Source: an uncultured Alloprevotella sp.
GTDB lineage: Bacteria; Bacteroidota; Bacteroidia; Bacteroidales; Bacteroidaceae
Direction: 5' to 3'
Assembly: GCA_944322325.1 (NCBI GenBank)
Contig: CALUOQ010000001.1
Coordinates: 186,001 to 250,000, forward strand
DNA length: 64,000 nucleotides
Below are positions 18,186 through 27,433 of this stretch, one piece after another. The first letter of the stretch is position 1. Each line of letters opens with the position of its first letter. Made by a program: the position numbers and the translations under genes. The notes below the pieces were generated by a model that saw nothing but the letters and a program-made list of their open reading frames with translations, ran no database searches and was not told the origin of the DNA.

Positions 18186-19664
18186 ATGGAAAAAGCCAAT
18201 TACTTTTTTGTTTCACTCTTTGCGGCTTTTGCGTTCGGAGCTTCCGGAGTTGCTCAGGACCAAGTGGTAACTTTCACTACCGCTAAAGCCGTCGGCGAAA
18301 CGATGACGCTCGTGACCAATAAGGTTTCCAGCGGTGTCACGGTTGATTGGGGTGACGGCACCCCGGTCGCTTACACGACAGACACGATTTCTGCCCCCGT
18401 CAAGGGGAGTACGGTCACGCTGACGGGCAACGAAAAGCTCGTATTCATCTGCTGCTCGGATAACGGACTTACCGCAGTCGACATATCCAAGGCACCGCAG
18501 TTGCAATCCTTCAGTTGCGCGAACAATCAGCTCACCGAATTAAACACCAGCTCCAATACGGAGCTGACGGACCTTAACTGCTCGAACAACCAAATCAGCG
18601 CACTGACAATTACCCGCAACCAGAAATTACAAAATCTGCTTGCAGCGAACAATCAGCTGACGCGTTTCATCGGTATTCCCAGCCTGCTTTCCGTCGACGT
18701 GTCCGGCAACCAGCTCACGTCCCTATCGATGACCAGTTCGCGCAGTATCGACTATCTGAATTTCGGTGAGAACGATGTGAAAACCCTTGCTTTCACGGCT
18801 CCGGACATTACGACCGTTTGCGGCGACGCAAACCAACTGACGTCTTTCTCTATTTCTGGCGGAATGAATAATCTTGTTGACGTTTCAGTCGCCGACAATC
18901 AACTGAATACCCTGAACCTCCGCACCGCGGTCGGTGTCAAGGGGGTCTACTGCGCCAACAATCAGTTAAACCGCATCATTCTGGCTGAAGAATTGCGGCA
19001 AGCCCGTTGTCTGGATGTTTACGACTGCCGGAACAATCGGTTAGGCTTCAATTCGCTGCTGCCCAATAGTGCTTTACCCGACTACTTTATGTACATGCCG
19101 CAAGGGACTATTGACCTCTCGGACGAACTCGAGACCTCCACGAGTCCTTGGAAACCGGCTTACATGCTTGTCAGCGATGCTGCGGACGAAGGTGTGAAGT
19201 CCGTGAACTTGGACGATTATCGCCGGGACGTATGGGGAAACAACATCTGCTTCATGCGCATCTATAAAGTCGAAAACGGCGAGCGCACCCTCCTCACGGC
19301 TAATACCGACTACCGCGACGCGGGTGGCGTCATCTCTTTCCTGAAGCCGTTCGACTCCGTCGTTTGTCAGTTCGAGCCCAGCGCATCGCCCTATCGCACC
19401 GACGGATTCATCCCGAGCACAGAGCCGTTTGCCGTATATGCGTCGGTTGCTGACAACATCAACGATGCCGTAGCAGCAGGTGACGGATTGCAAATCTCCG
19501 TCGGTGACGGTGTTCTCTCGCTGTCGGCTTCCAAGACAACGGCTGTTAAGGTCTTCAACGTTTCCGGCCAGCCGGTTTGGCAAGGCTCCGTCGGAACAGC
19601 CACCACGCAAGTCAAACTCGAAAAGGGCGTTTATGTCGTCAACGGAAAGACGGTCAGACTCTAA
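18186..19664 (+). CDS. Secreted leucine-rich-repeat protein with C-terminal sorting-like domain
   Basis: A 492-aa exported protein. Signal peptide about residues 1-23 (cleavage after GVA). Then comes a small beta domain with VDWGDGTPVAY (about 40-75), and an irregular LRR array (about 80-290) with units like LNCSNNQISAL and CANNQLNRI. The last about 80 residues read as a type A type IX secretion sorting domain: VKVFNVSGQPVWQG, a short gap, then VKLEKGVYVVNGKTVRL. This predicts export across the outer membrane, provided that the organism has the T9SS, which is not visible here. LRRs of this kind usually mediate binding. Only 33 bp separate it from the M60 peptidase gene, so they are probably coexpressed. 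Confidence 0.88.
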   Translation: MEKANYFFVSLFAAFAFGASGVAQDQVVTFTTAKAVGETMTLVTNKVSSGVTVDWGDGTPVAYTTDTISAPVKGSTVTLTGNEKLVFICCSDNGLTAVDISKAPQLQSFSCANNQLTELNTSSNTELTDLNCSNNQISALTITRNQKLQNLLAANNQLTRFIGIPSLLSVDVSGNQLTSLSMTSSRSIDYLNFGENDVKTLAFTAPDITTVCGDANQLTSFSISGGMNNLVDVSVADNQLNTLNLRTAVGVKGVYCANNQLNRIILAEELRQARCLDVYDCRNNRLGFNSLLPNSALPDYFMYMPQGTIDLSDELETSTSPWKPAYMLVSDAADEGVKSVNLDDYRRDVWGNNICFMRIYKVENGERTLLTANTDYRDAGGVISFLKPFDSVVCQFEPSASPYRTDGFIPSTEPFAVYASVADNINDAVAAGDGLQISVGDGVLSLSASKTTAVKVFNVSGQPVWQGSVGTATTQVKLEKGVYVVNGKTVRL

Positions 19665-19697
19665 CTTTTAAGTACAATTCACGAAAAACTTCTAACG

Positions 19698-22412
19698 ATG
19701 AAAAAATATAGCAGTATCCTGAAAATGAGTTTGGGAGCCGCACTTCTTGCTTGCTCTCTGTCGGTTTCAGCCCAAAGCACAATTGGAAAGGACGTGGCGC
19801 CGGCCCTTCTCATTCCGCATAACCAAAGTGTCGGCTACAACGAACGTACGTTGATTCTCAGCGTACGCTCAAACCTCGACTACACCATTACTTCGGACGC
19901 CGATTGGGCCACGGCCCGCAAAGGGAGCGACGGAGCCATTTACGTCCATGTGGCGAAAAACCGTGTGCCGGCTGCACGTACGGCAACGCTGACTTTCTCG
20001 GCCATGGATGGGAAGCTCGAACGCGAAATGGTGATTAAGCAAGAAGCTGACGGGTCGGCAGCGTCCATCGTGACAGCCAATTATTTCCGCCCCATCTCAG
20101 CTACGGCCAACACGCAGCAGAATGATGGGCCCATCAGCAATTCCTACGACGGCAATACGAACACCATTTACCACAGCGCCTACAGTGGTGGCACCCCCAT
20201 CCACGTTCCCACGGAGAGCAATCCCGTCGTGTTGACGTACAACTTCCGCAGTGTGGATGAGATGGACTTCATCACCTACACCCCGCGTACTGGCAACACC
20301 AATGGCAACTTCGGCAAAGTCAGCATCTTTGCTGTATGCGAGGGAAACGACGGCAAGACCCCCGTGGCCACCATTGATTTCGGTTTCGCCTCCACTCCCC
20401 GTCGCGTCGAGTTCGAGCAGCCGCTCGTGAATCCCACTCAGATTAAGTTCGAGGTCTATTCCGGTGCCAACGACTTCGTGTCGTGTGCGGAAATGGAGTT
20501 CGGCAAGAATGTGGCAATGCCGGGCATGAATGTATTCAAGGACGAACTGATGACCGAGCTGGTCGACGGTTTCACGGCCGACGCGCTCGACACGCTGTCC
20601 AACCCCTTCATCCAGAATCTGGCCTCCATATTATATGAGGGCAACTACGACAAGAACTACCGGGTGGCGTCCTACGAGTGCCACCTCTCGCCGCAAGCCC
20701 TTAGCGAACAGCTGGCTGCTCCCGGTAAATACTACGACCAGCTTTCCGGCGTGACGGGTATCAACATCCCCGCGCACAGCCAGCAGGTCGTAGCCGTCAG
20801 TGGCATTCCTCAGAATGTATCCGTAGCCCTCAAGGTCGTTGCCTGGTACACCGGCAAGATTGGAGGTAATTTCGACGGAAGCAACCCAAATACAATGAGT
20901 TATGCACTGCAAAACGGCCTCAATGTGATCGACTACGACTATGACTACGACGGTCTGGCCTACGTCTGCTACTACGACGACGAAACCCCTGAAAACAATC
21001 CTGACATCAAGGTACACTTCATCAACGGTCAGGTTAACGGCTACCTCTCGCCCGACAAGACGAACGAAGAGATGCACGAACTTCTGGCCAAGGCTCCGAG
21101 CCAGTTCATGGACCTTGTGGGTAGCAAGGTACACTCCGTCTGGACCTCGCGCGGCATTACCTATAATGACGAAGAATACTCCAAAGGCCTTTATGACTAC
21201 TGCAAGGCCAGCGATGGTACGTCACTAGGATACATCCAGTACATGAACCTGCTCGACAGCCTCGTGGCGTGGGAGCACAAGCTCCTTGGCCTCGAGAAGT
21301 ACAACCGTGTGCCCGACAACCGCACGATGGCATACGTCAACTTCACTTACTACATGTTCCAGGGCGGCATGGGCGTGTCTTTCCATGTAGACCAGGAACG
21401 CCGCGTCCTTAACTGCAAGACACTGATGTACAACGACGACGACGCCATTTGGGGCCTGAGTCACGAGTGGGGCCACCAGCACCAGATGTCGCCCTATTTC
21501 TGCTGGGGCGGTCAGGGCGAGGTAACCAACAACATGCACTCCTGCTACAACACCCTCCACATGGGTTATCAGCCCAGCCGTATCCGTAACGCCTGGACCA
21601 GCGTCTACGCCCACTTCTTTGAGAACCGGCGCGACGTGACCACTTCTACGGGCCGCCAGAACGCTTACGACAACATCTCGGCCTTCTCCTGGTGTCCCGC
21701 CCTCCAGGAAGAAATGCGCGCCCAGTGGGCTGAGATGGAAAACAACATCCCCTCGTACGAGGACGACCCCGACCATGGACTCAGTATCTACGAAGTGGGC
21801 GTAGAGGAGCAGCTTGCCCCGTTCTACATGCTCTACAACTACTTCTCGACACCGACCAACGAAGGCTATGTCGTCGACTTCCAGGAAGATCTCTACGAGT
21901 CACTGCGTCAGAACGACTACGAAAACGGTTCGGCCATAGAGCCCGACTGGTCCGCCGGCGTAAAGAGCGCCAAGACCACCGTAGACAAGTACGAGCTGCT
22001 GGCCCGTGCGCAAAACAACAATAAGAACGGCGCTTACGCCGAGTTCATGGAGAAGTTCCCCGAGTCCGTCTGGGCCACCGAGGGCTACATCACGGCCGGC
22101 TCGACCACGTTGACGAATACCATCCCCTTTGCCCTGAACTACATCCGCAAGGCTTCGAAACTCTGTGGTTACAACCTGTACGACTTCTTCGACCGCTACG
22201 GTTACCTCCGCACCATCTTCCTCCAAATCGGCGACTACAGCACGTACTACTACGCCATGACCAAGGAGATGAAGGAAGAGTTCAAGGCCGACATGGAGGC
22301 GATGGGACTTAAGACCATTTCGGCCGACATGATGGAGCGTATCGCCCACTCCGACCTGCCGCAGTTCGAAACGCCTGACATTCCGAACACGCCGACCAAG
22401 ACTGCCGAATAA
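19698..22412 (+). CDS. M60-like (mucin-type) metallopeptidase with BACON and discoidin-like domains
   Basis: A 904-aa exported zinc peptidase. N-terminal export signal about 1-26; both a lipobox (LLAC) and a type I site (VSA-Q) are possible. A BACON domain follows (about 45-115, with DWATARKGSDGAIYV), then a discoidin/F5-8C-like domain (about 130-275). The peptidase domain holds H589-E-W-G-H593 and E608 in GEVTNN, fitting the family's HExxH-x(8-28)-E. M60-like enzymes of this class cleave O-glycosylated mucins; the substrate here is inferred. It is linked to the LRR gene upstream and closed by a strong terminator. Confidence 0.93.
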   Translation: MKKYSSILKMSLGAALLACSLSVSAQSTIGKDVAPALLIPHNQSVGYNERTLILSVRSNLDYTITSDADWATARKGSDGAIYVHVAKNRVPAARTATLTFSAMDGKLEREMVIKQEADGSAASIVTANYFRPISATANTQQNDGPISNSYDGNTNTIYHSAYSGGTPIHVPTESNPVVLTYNFRSVDEMDFITYTPRTGNTNGNFGKVSIFAVCEGNDGKTPVATIDFGFASTPRRVEFEQPLVNPTQIKFEVYSGANDFVSCAEMEFGKNVAMPGMNVFKDELMTELVDGFTADALDTLSNPFIQNLASILYEGNYDKNYRVASYECHLSPQALSEQLAAPGKYYDQLSGVTGINIPAHSQQVVAVSGIPQNVSVALKVVAWYTGKIGGNFDGSNPNTMSYALQNGLNVIDYDYDYDGLAYVCYYDDETPENNPDIKVHFINGQVNGYLSPDKTNEEMHELLAKAPSQFMDLVGSKVHSVWTSRGITYNDEEYSKGLYDYCKASDGTSLGYIQYMNLLDSLVAWEHKLLGLEKYNRVPDNRTMAYVNFTYYMFQGGMGVSFHVDQERRVLNCKTLMYNDDDAIWGLSHEWGHQHQMSPYFCWGGQGEVTNNMHSCYNTLHMGYQPSRIRNAWTSVYAHFFENRRDVTTSTGRQNAYDNISAFSWCPALQEEMRAQWAEMENNIPSYEDDPDHGLSIYEVGVEEQLAPFYMLYNYFSTPTNEGYVVDFQEDLYESLRQNDYENGSAIEPDWSAGVKSAKTTVDKYELLARAQNNNKNGAYAEFMEKFPESVWATEGYITAGSTTLTNTIPFALNYIRKASKLCGYNLYDFFDRYGYLRTIFLQIGDYSTYYYAMTKEMKEEFKADMEAMGLKTISADMMERIAHSDLPQFETPDIPNTPTKTAE

Positions 22413-22438
22413 TCGCGAATTTGACCGCTGATATTAAC

Positions 22439-22473
22439 AACGAGGGAACCTGCCCAAAGCAGGTTCCCTCGTT
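22439..22473 (+). terminator. Terminator of the LRR/M60 unit
   Basis: Perfect 15-bp stem, 5-nt loop CCAAA, followed by GTTTTAT, 27 bp after the stop codon. Confidence 0.88.
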
Positions 22474-22507
22474 GTTTTATGTGACGTACCCGTCATACAA
22501 AATAACA

Positions 22508-22536
22508 GAGGTGCGCCGTTACGTACGGCGCACCTC
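22508..22536 (-). terminator. Terminator of the phosphorylase gene
   Basis: Perfect 12-bp GC-rich stem with loop TACGT, 24 bp past the minus-strand stop at 22560; the minus-strand tail is only moderately T-rich. Confidence 0.65.
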
Positions 22537-22559
22537 AAATAAAAAGACTCGGCAGTGGG

Positions 22560-23438
22560 TTAAATGCGGTCCAGAACGAGGCCGATGAGACCGTCGATGG
22601 TGTTTTTGTAGTTCGGGTTCGCTTTCCCGGCCAGGCGGTTGGCGATGACCATGCAGCACGTCACGGCCTTGTGGCCCAGCAGGCGGGACAACCCGGCCAG
22701 CGCGCTGCTCTCCATCTCGAAGTTGGTAATGCGCAGACCGCCGTACTCAAAGCGCATGATCTTCTCGTTCTGATGCGGGTCGGCCAGAGGCAACCGCAAC
22801 TCGCGGCCTTGCGGTCCGAAGAAACCGCCGCAGGCCACCGTGATGCCCCGCACCATATCCGTCCCGGCGATGCGCTCCAACAGCTCAGCATCGGCGTCGG
22901 CAACGTAGGGGTGAGCGTTGCACGTATCGCCCTCCCACTGCATGTGGGCGACGAAGTCGCGCTCCGCCGCGGTGTCGCAAACGGCGTTGCGTCCACCATA
23001 GAAATTAAGGAGTCCGTCGAGACCGATACTCTTCGCACTGGCTATGAACGTACCTTCAGGCGTATAAGGTTGCAGGCCGCCACACGTGCCGATGCGCACC
23101 AGTTCGAGGCGGCGCAGCGTCGGCCGTACGGTACGCGTACGGAAGTCGATGTTGGCCAGCGCGTCGAGCTCGTTCATCACGATGTCGATGTTGTCGCATC
23201 CGATGCCGGTCGAGACCACCGTAAGGCGCTTGCCCCGGTACGTTCCGGTGATGGTGTGAAACTCACGGCTCGACACGTCGCACTCGCGGCTGTCGAAATG
23301 AGCCGCCACGGTGGCCACGCGTCCCGGGTCGCCGACAAGGATAACCTTGTCAGCCAGCTGCTCCGGCCTCAGATGCAGGTGGAACACACTACCGTCGTCG
23401 TTGAGGATAAGTTCCGATGCCTCGAAGTATTCTTTCAT
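22560..23438 (-). CDS. Nucleoside phosphorylase (uridine phosphorylase-like)
   Basis: Phosphorolysis of nucleosides to base and (deoxy)ribose 1-phosphate. The PNP/UDP-1 fold is shown by VGDPGRVATVAAHFD (phosphate site), STGIGCDNIDIVMNEL, RIGTCGG, and the ribose-binding FEMESSALAGLSRLLGH. Length from ATG 23438 is 292 aa; the frame stays open far upstream, but that part overlaps the PD40 gene and is not conserved-looking. It is 17 bp behind that gene on the same strand, so they form an operon. Purine versus pyrimidine preference cannot be decided here. Confidence 0.92.
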   Translation of the reverse strand: MKEYFEASELILNDDGSVFHLHLRPEQLADKVILVGDPGRVATVAAHFDSRECDVSSREFHTITGTYRGKRLTVVSTGIGCDNIDIVMNELDALANIDFRTRTVRPTLRRLELVRIGTCGGLQPYTPEGTFIASAKSIGLDGLLNFYGGRNAVCDTAAERDFVAHMQWEGDTCNAHPYVADADAELLERIAGTDMVRGITVACGGFFGPQGRELRLPLADPHQNEKIMRFEYGGLRITNFEMESSALAGLSRLLGHKAVTCCMVIANRLAGKANPNYKNTIDGLIGLVLDRI

Positions 23439-23455
23439 GGCTTTACTTTGTGAGA

Positions 23456-24754
23456 TTACTGCTTGGCCCGAACCGCCTGCCGCAATTGCGACGCCAGCCG
23501 GTCGGCCTGTGTTTCGAGTCGCTCCACGTCCTTTTCGAGCTTCAGTATGGCGGAAGTCATCTGCTGCCGCCCTCCGGCGTCGGCCGCGGCATAGCTGCGG
23601 CGCATCTGGTCCAGTTGTTCGCGCTGCTGGCTCAGCTGCGTCGTGGCGGCGCTCCACTGTTCGCCCAGCTTGCGCGACTGCGCGTCGGGAAGCTGCCGGA
23701 CGGATGTAAAGAGGCGACCGTCAGCCGTAATGAAGCTGAACGAACTGCCTTGTGCCGCCTCGGCCGGTTCGGCGCGCAGCTGGGCCAATACGGCCTTGGC
23801 TTCGGCCAGTTTACGGGAGCCGGCCTGCGTACGGGCCACTGACGCGATGCGGGCCGCGGCGCGCACTTCGTCCGCGTTGTACTCCGTCAGGACGTACGTC
23901 TCGCGCGACGGGTTGGGTATAAATGTGTAGATGCAGACTTTCCCGGCGGGCTGGTTGCGGTCGGTGGCGAACCAGCCCAGATTGTTGAACTCGTCGATGG
24001 CATAAAGGTAGTCGTTGGCTGGCGAGTTGAACGGCATACCGATGTTCTCGGGCTTCACGAACCGCTCATCATCGGAGTTGTAGCGCGTCACGTAGATGTC
24101 GTAGCCCCCCAGTCCTTCGTCGCTCTCCTCAGCGTAGTAGAGCGTGATGCCGTCAGCCATGACAAAGGGGAAATCCTGATTGCCCGTCCGTTCGGCCAGG
24201 CCCGCCAGCGCTCTCGTCCGGCTCCATTGGCCTCCAGCCCGCTCGGCGCGGCTGAGCTTCAGGTCGCCGCTGGTGTCGGGCACGGCGACATAGGCCATGT
24301 CGCCCAACTCATTGACAAAGGCGCTCTGTCCGCAGCGTCCCAACTGTAGCTCTCCTTTCGGAAAAAGGGTCCGGTACGTCCCCACCCTGCCGGCATCGCG
24401 ACCGATGCGGTAATGGTCGACAAACTGCTGCTTGTCGACCACCATACTGTCGATAAATACGACCTTCTCCGTCGCGTCGAGCATACTGGCCGCGCGGAGT
24501 GCCAGGAGTTGCAGGCGCTCCATCTCCTCGGTCGGCTTGCGCCGGCGCTTGGCTTTGGCGATGTCGTCCTCAAGCAGGTCGGCGGCCTCGTCGAAGCGGT
24601 ATTCGTCGAACAGGCGTTCGGCCTCGGTCCGCTCGTCCTCGTCCGGCGCCGCGGTGGCGGTCAGGGCTTGGGCGGGCGTTTCCATGCGGTGGTCGGCAGT
24701 CACAGGCATAGCGCCGAGCAGCAGGCTGCCGGCGAGAATCAGGGTCTTCTTCAT
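23456..24754 (-). CDS. Exported PD40 beta-propeller protein
   Basis: A 432-aa envelope protein of unknown function. Signal peptide about 1-20 (cleavage after VTA). A helical, TPR-like segment follows (about 40-115). A PD40/WD40-like propeller region (about 125-300) contains GGYDIYVTRYN, NIGMPFNSPANDYLYAIDE and LGWFATDRNQ, as found in TolB- and PorE-like proteins. The last about 110 residues are Ala/Gln/Arg-rich and probably coiled coil. Start is taken at ATG 24754, because the -7 promoter box lies just upstream at 24789-24796; the in-frame ATG at 24781 would leave almost no leader. It is cotranscribed with the phosphorylase, an unexplained pairing. Confidence 0.82.
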   Translation of the reverse strand: MKKTLILAGSLLLGAMPVTADHRMETPAQALTATAAPDEDERTEAERLFDEYRFDEAADLLEDDIAKAKRRRKPTEEMERLQLLALRAASMLDATEKVVFIDSMVVDKQQFVDHYRIGRDAGRVGTYRTLFPKGELQLGRCGQSAFVNELGDMAYVAVPDTSGDLKLSRAERAGGQWSRTRALAGLAERTGNQDFPFVMADGITLYYAEESDEGLGGYDIYVTRYNSDDERFVKPENIGMPFNSPANDYLYAIDEFNNLGWFATDRNQPAGKVCIYTFIPNPSRETYVLTEYNADEVRAAARIASVARTQAGSRKLAEAKAVLAQLRAEPAEAAQGSSFSFITADGRLFTSVRQLPDAQSRKLGEQWSAATTQLSQQREQLDQMRRSYAAADAGGRQQMTSAILKLEKDVERLETQADRLASQLRQAVRAKQ

Positions 24755-24788
24755 CGTTGCAGAATCGTAGGTTGCTTTCATTTGGCTT

Positions 24789-24796
24789 CAAAAGTA
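24789..24796 (-). promoter_or_regulatory. Candidate -7 box for the PD40/phosphorylase operon
   Basis: TACTTTTG on the minus strand, 35 bp before the ATG at 24754; no TTTG at the -33 distance. Confidence 0.5.
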
Positions 24797-24838
24797 CGGA
24801 TTTCTCTTCAAATACTCCGCCGAAGAATATATTTTGTG

Positions 24839-24846
24839 TACTTTTG
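24839..24846 (+). promoter_or_regulatory. Candidate -7 box for the LysM gene
   Basis: TACTTTTG, 23 bp before the ATG at 24870, divergent from and 43 bp away from the minus-strand box. No -33 match. Confidence 0.5.
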
Positions 24847-24869
24847 CTCATCATTCAGCCGAATCATAC

Positions 24870-26525
24870 ATGCAAATCCTACCGAAAAAAGCCCTGTGGC
24901 TGGCCGCATTGTTCGCACTGACGTGCGGCGCGGCATCGGCGCAGTCGCCGGCCGGGCAGGTCAGCCACACGGTGCAACCGGGCGAAACGCTCTATCGCAT
25001 TTCCCGGCAGTACGGTGTCACGGTCGAGCAGATTGTCCGCCTCAACCCCGGCTTGCAGGGCACCGCCGTCAAGAGCGGGCAAACCCTCCTTATCCCCATC
25101 GTGCCGACTGCGGCGGACAGCACCGCCACCGCAGCCACCACCACGTACAAGGTAAAGCGCAAGGACACAATATGGCACATTGCCCAGACGCACGGCATCA
25201 CGGTCGAGGCTCTCGTACTGGCCAATCCCGAAATGTCGGCCCACGGCTACCAGCTGAAGCGGGGCAGCATCATCCGCATACCTGCCACCGGTACAAGTAC
25301 TACGACAGGAAAAACAAGTACTACGACAGGAAAAACTAACGCAGCGACAGGAAAAACTAACGCAGCGACAGGAAAAACTAACGCAGCGACAGGAAAAACT
25401 AACGCAGCGACAGGAACGGCGGGAACTACGCTTGTCGGCACCGCCTCCGCGCCGCAGCCTGCGGCTCGCCCGGCCGGGCCCGTCAAGGTGGCCGTCATGC
25501 TGCCCTTCGTCGGCAATTCGGGCATCAAGGAGCGTTGTCTCGAATACTACCGCGGTTTCCTCATGGCCGTCGACAGTCTGAAGCGACAGGGGCAGTCCGT
25601 CGAGGTTTACGCCTTCGACACCCCGGCCGACGCCACGCTGGCCGCCACGCTGGCCCAGGTGAAGGCCGCGGGCGTGGACGCCATCATCGGCCCCTTCTAC
25701 GGCGCGCAAATCGAAGAGGCCTGCCGGTTCGGGCGGCAAAACGGCGTGCGCGTGTTCATCCCCTTTACCTCGAAAGTCAGCGACGTCTACACCAACCCTT
25801 ACGTCTACCTGCTCAACGCGCCCGACGCCGAGAAGCAGGAGGCCGTGTACGACCTCTATAACCTTGCCTTCTCCGGCAAGACGCGCTTGGTCGTACTCCG
25901 CACCGCCGCGGGCAACGAGGCACAGTTCGCCGGATACATGCAGCAACAGGTCAAAGCGCAGGGCGGCAGCGCCACCGCTGTCTCGGCCACGGCGACCGAC
26001 GCCGAGTTGCGGGCAGCCCTTGCGCCCGACGCGCCCAACGTGCTCCTGCCCGACGCTTCGGACCAGGCCACGCTCGACACCCTGCTTCCCCGTTTGCTCG
26101 CCTTCACCGCCGCTCATCCGCAGTACAAGGTTTCGCTCATGGGCTACCCCGACTGGCAAGCCTACGTCGTCGCTCACCAGGAGCACTTCTTCGCGCTCGA
26201 CACGTACATCTTCACCAATTTCTATTACGACAACTATTCGCCTGCCGTCCACCACTTCGAGCGCAACTATGCGCAGTGGTTCCACACGGAACTCATGCCG
26301 CTCTATCCGCGCATGGCAATGCTCGGATTCGACAACGGACTTCACCTGATGCGCGGCATTGCCCGGTACGGCAGCACCTTTGCCACACAAGCCATCCCCG
26401 CCCAGCCCTACCAGAGTGCCATGCACTTCGAGCGCGTCAGCCCGGCAGGCGGTGTGGTCAACAACTCCATCTGGTTCATCCACTACAACCGGAATCGCTC
26501 CATCGATAAACTCTCTGTCCAATGA
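24870..26525 (+). CDS. LysM / periplasmic-binding-like envelope protein
   Basis: A 551-aa exported protein. Signal peptide about 1-24 (ASA-Q). LysM 1 (about 30-78) and LysM 2 (about 91-138) should bind peptidoglycan. Next comes a linker (about 140-190) made of seven-residue repeats, STTTGKT twice then NAATGKT four times, encoded by a 21-bp tandem repeat. The C-terminal about 350 residues look like a type I periplasmic-binding fold (VKVAVMLPFVGNSGIKERCLEYYRGFLMAVDS without permease partners), so a sensory or structural role is more likely than transport. ATG 24870 follows a -7 box. It overlaps the outer-membrane gene by 4 bp (ATGA). Confidence 0.88.
   Translation: MQILPKKALWLAALFALTCGAASAQSPAGQVSHTVQPGETLYRISRQYGVTVEQIVRLNPGLQGTAVKSGQTLLIPIVPTAADSTATAATTTYKVKRKDTIWHIAQTHGITVEALVLANPEMSAHGYQLKRGSIIRIPATGTSTTTGKTSTTTGKTNAATGKTNAATGKTNAATGKTNAATGTAGTTLVGTASAPQPAARPAGPVKVAVMLPFVGNSGIKERCLEYYRGFLMAVDSLKRQGQSVEVYAFDTPADATLAATLAQVKAAGVDAIIGPFYGAQIEEACRFGRQNGVRVFIPFTSKVSDVYTNPYVYLLNAPDAEKQEAVYDLYNLAFSGKTRLVVLRTAAGNEAQFAGYMQQQVKAQGGSATAVSATATDAELRAALAPDAPNVLLPDASDQATLDTLLPRLLAFTAAHPQYKVSLMGYPDWQAYVVAHQEHFFALDTYIFTNFYYDNYSPAVHHFERNYAQWFHTELMPLYPRMAMLGFDNGLHLMRGIARYGSTFATQAIPAQPYQSAMHFERVSPAGGVVNNSIWFIHYNRNRSIDKLSVQ
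25293..25436 (+). repeat. 21-bp tandem repeat inside the LysM gene (copy 2)
   Basis: Direct units: a partial one (25293-25309), one AAAAACAAGTA-type unit (25310-25330) and four identical AAAAACTAACG-type units (25331-25414), then a degenerate tail 25415-25436 containing GGAACTACGCTTGT. All preserve frame because 21 bp is seven codons. The AAGTACTACGACAGG core is the same as in the intergenic copies at 35.2 and 38.9 kb. Confidence 0.95.
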
Positions 26526-27250
26526 GCCGGCTGCGCGTTTTTCTTCTTTTGCTGGGCCTGACGGCCGTCACGGCACCGGCCTTGCACGCCCAAGTAGGCG
26601 AACGGCGCAACAACCTGGCCATCGGCGCAAGCGCCGGCTGGGTGATGAACCGCATCACCTTCGACCCGACCATCAAGCAACACCTGCACATGGCGCCGGC
26701 GTTCGGCGTCACGGTGCGCTACACCAGCGAACGCTACTATAAAGCCTATTGCGCCCTACAGCTCGAGGTGAACTACGCCCAACTGGGATGGCGCGAGGAC
26801 ATCAGCGACAGCAACAACGAGCCCCTGCCCGACACGTACGAACGCCACCTCAACTACATCCAGGTGCCCATGTTGGCGCGACTGGCGTGGGGACGTGAGA
26901 AACGGGGCCTGATGGGCTACGTGCTGGCCGGGCCGCAAATCGGTTACTGTATCGGCGAAAGCAGCAGCCAGAGCAGCACCTGGACCACCCTGCCCGACGG
27001 TACGCCCGACCGGCCCAACAACCTCACGGCGCAGTACGGCATGAGTATCGAGCGGAAGTTCGACTACGGCATCACGGGCGGCGCCGGCATCGAGCTGAAC
27101 ACCCGCATCGGCCACTTCATGCTCGAAGGGCGCTACTACTACGGCCTGAGCGACATTTTCGACAACTCCAAGACCGACGTCTTCGCCCGCTCGAACAACG
27201 GGACCATCGTCGTGAAGCTCACCTACCTCGTTGACATTCTTTCGGACTGA
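26522..27250 (+). CDS. Outer-membrane beta-barrel protein (PorT-like family)
   Basis: A 242-aa exported protein with signal peptide about 1-23 (LHA-Q), followed by alternating amphipathic strands: NLAIGASAGWVMNRITF, PAFGVTVRYT, CALQLEVNYAQLGWRE, MLARLAWGREKRGLMGYVLAGPQIGY, and a final IVVKLTYLVDIL. This is the outer-membrane beta-barrel type common in Bacteroidales. The PorT resemblance is to the broad family and does not establish a type IX secretion role. Translationally coupled to the LysM protein, which suggests that both work together across the envelope. Confidence 0.85.
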   Translation: MSRLRVFLLLLGLTAVTAPALHAQVGERRNNLAIGASAGWVMNRITFDPTIKQHLHMAPAFGVTVRYTSERYYKAYCALQLEVNYAQLGWREDISDSNNEPLPDTYERHLNYIQVPMLARLAWGREKRGLMGYVLAGPQIGYCIGESSSQSSTWTTLPDGTPDRPNNLTAQYGMSIERKFDYGITGGAGIELNTRIGHFMLEGRYYYGLSDIFDNSKTDVFARSNNGTIVVKLTYLVDILSD

Positions 27251-27282
27251 CTCCTTTCTCCGCCACCCGACTTTCCAGAATC

Positions 27283-27324
27283 AAGGCCACCCCGAGCGAC
27301 AAAATGTCCGGTGCGGCCTTTTTT
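27283..27324 (+). terminator. Probable terminator after the barrel gene
   Basis: AAGGCC/GGCCTT stem with imperfect inner pairing and a long loop, followed by a six-base T-run; 33 bp past the stop. Confidence 0.5.
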
Positions 27325-27391
27325 CCGTCCGGAACCGCAGGAAAGTGATACGCTCCGATGACAAAACCGGGAGTAAGTGTTAAGTTTTTTG

Positions 27392-27399
27392 TAACTTTG
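27392..27399 (+). promoter_or_regulatory. Candidate -7 box for rlmN
   Basis: TAACTTTG, 34 bp before the ATG at 27434; no -33 match. Confidence 0.45.
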
Positions 27400-27433
27400 T
27401 CGCCACATTTTACGAACCGACAAGAAGTACGTC

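Noticed and set aside
23439-23657. N-terminal extension of the nucleoside phosphorylase
   Set aside because: Low-complexity Arg/Ala-rich sequence overlapping the PD40 gene; the family starts at ATG 23438.
25293-25436. CRISPR-like array
   Set aside because: Units are contiguous 21-mers without spacers and encode part of a protein; no cas genes are present.
26522-27250. PorT component of the type IX secretion system
   Set aside because: The resemblance is to the general outer-membrane barrel family; no other secretion genes are adjacent.
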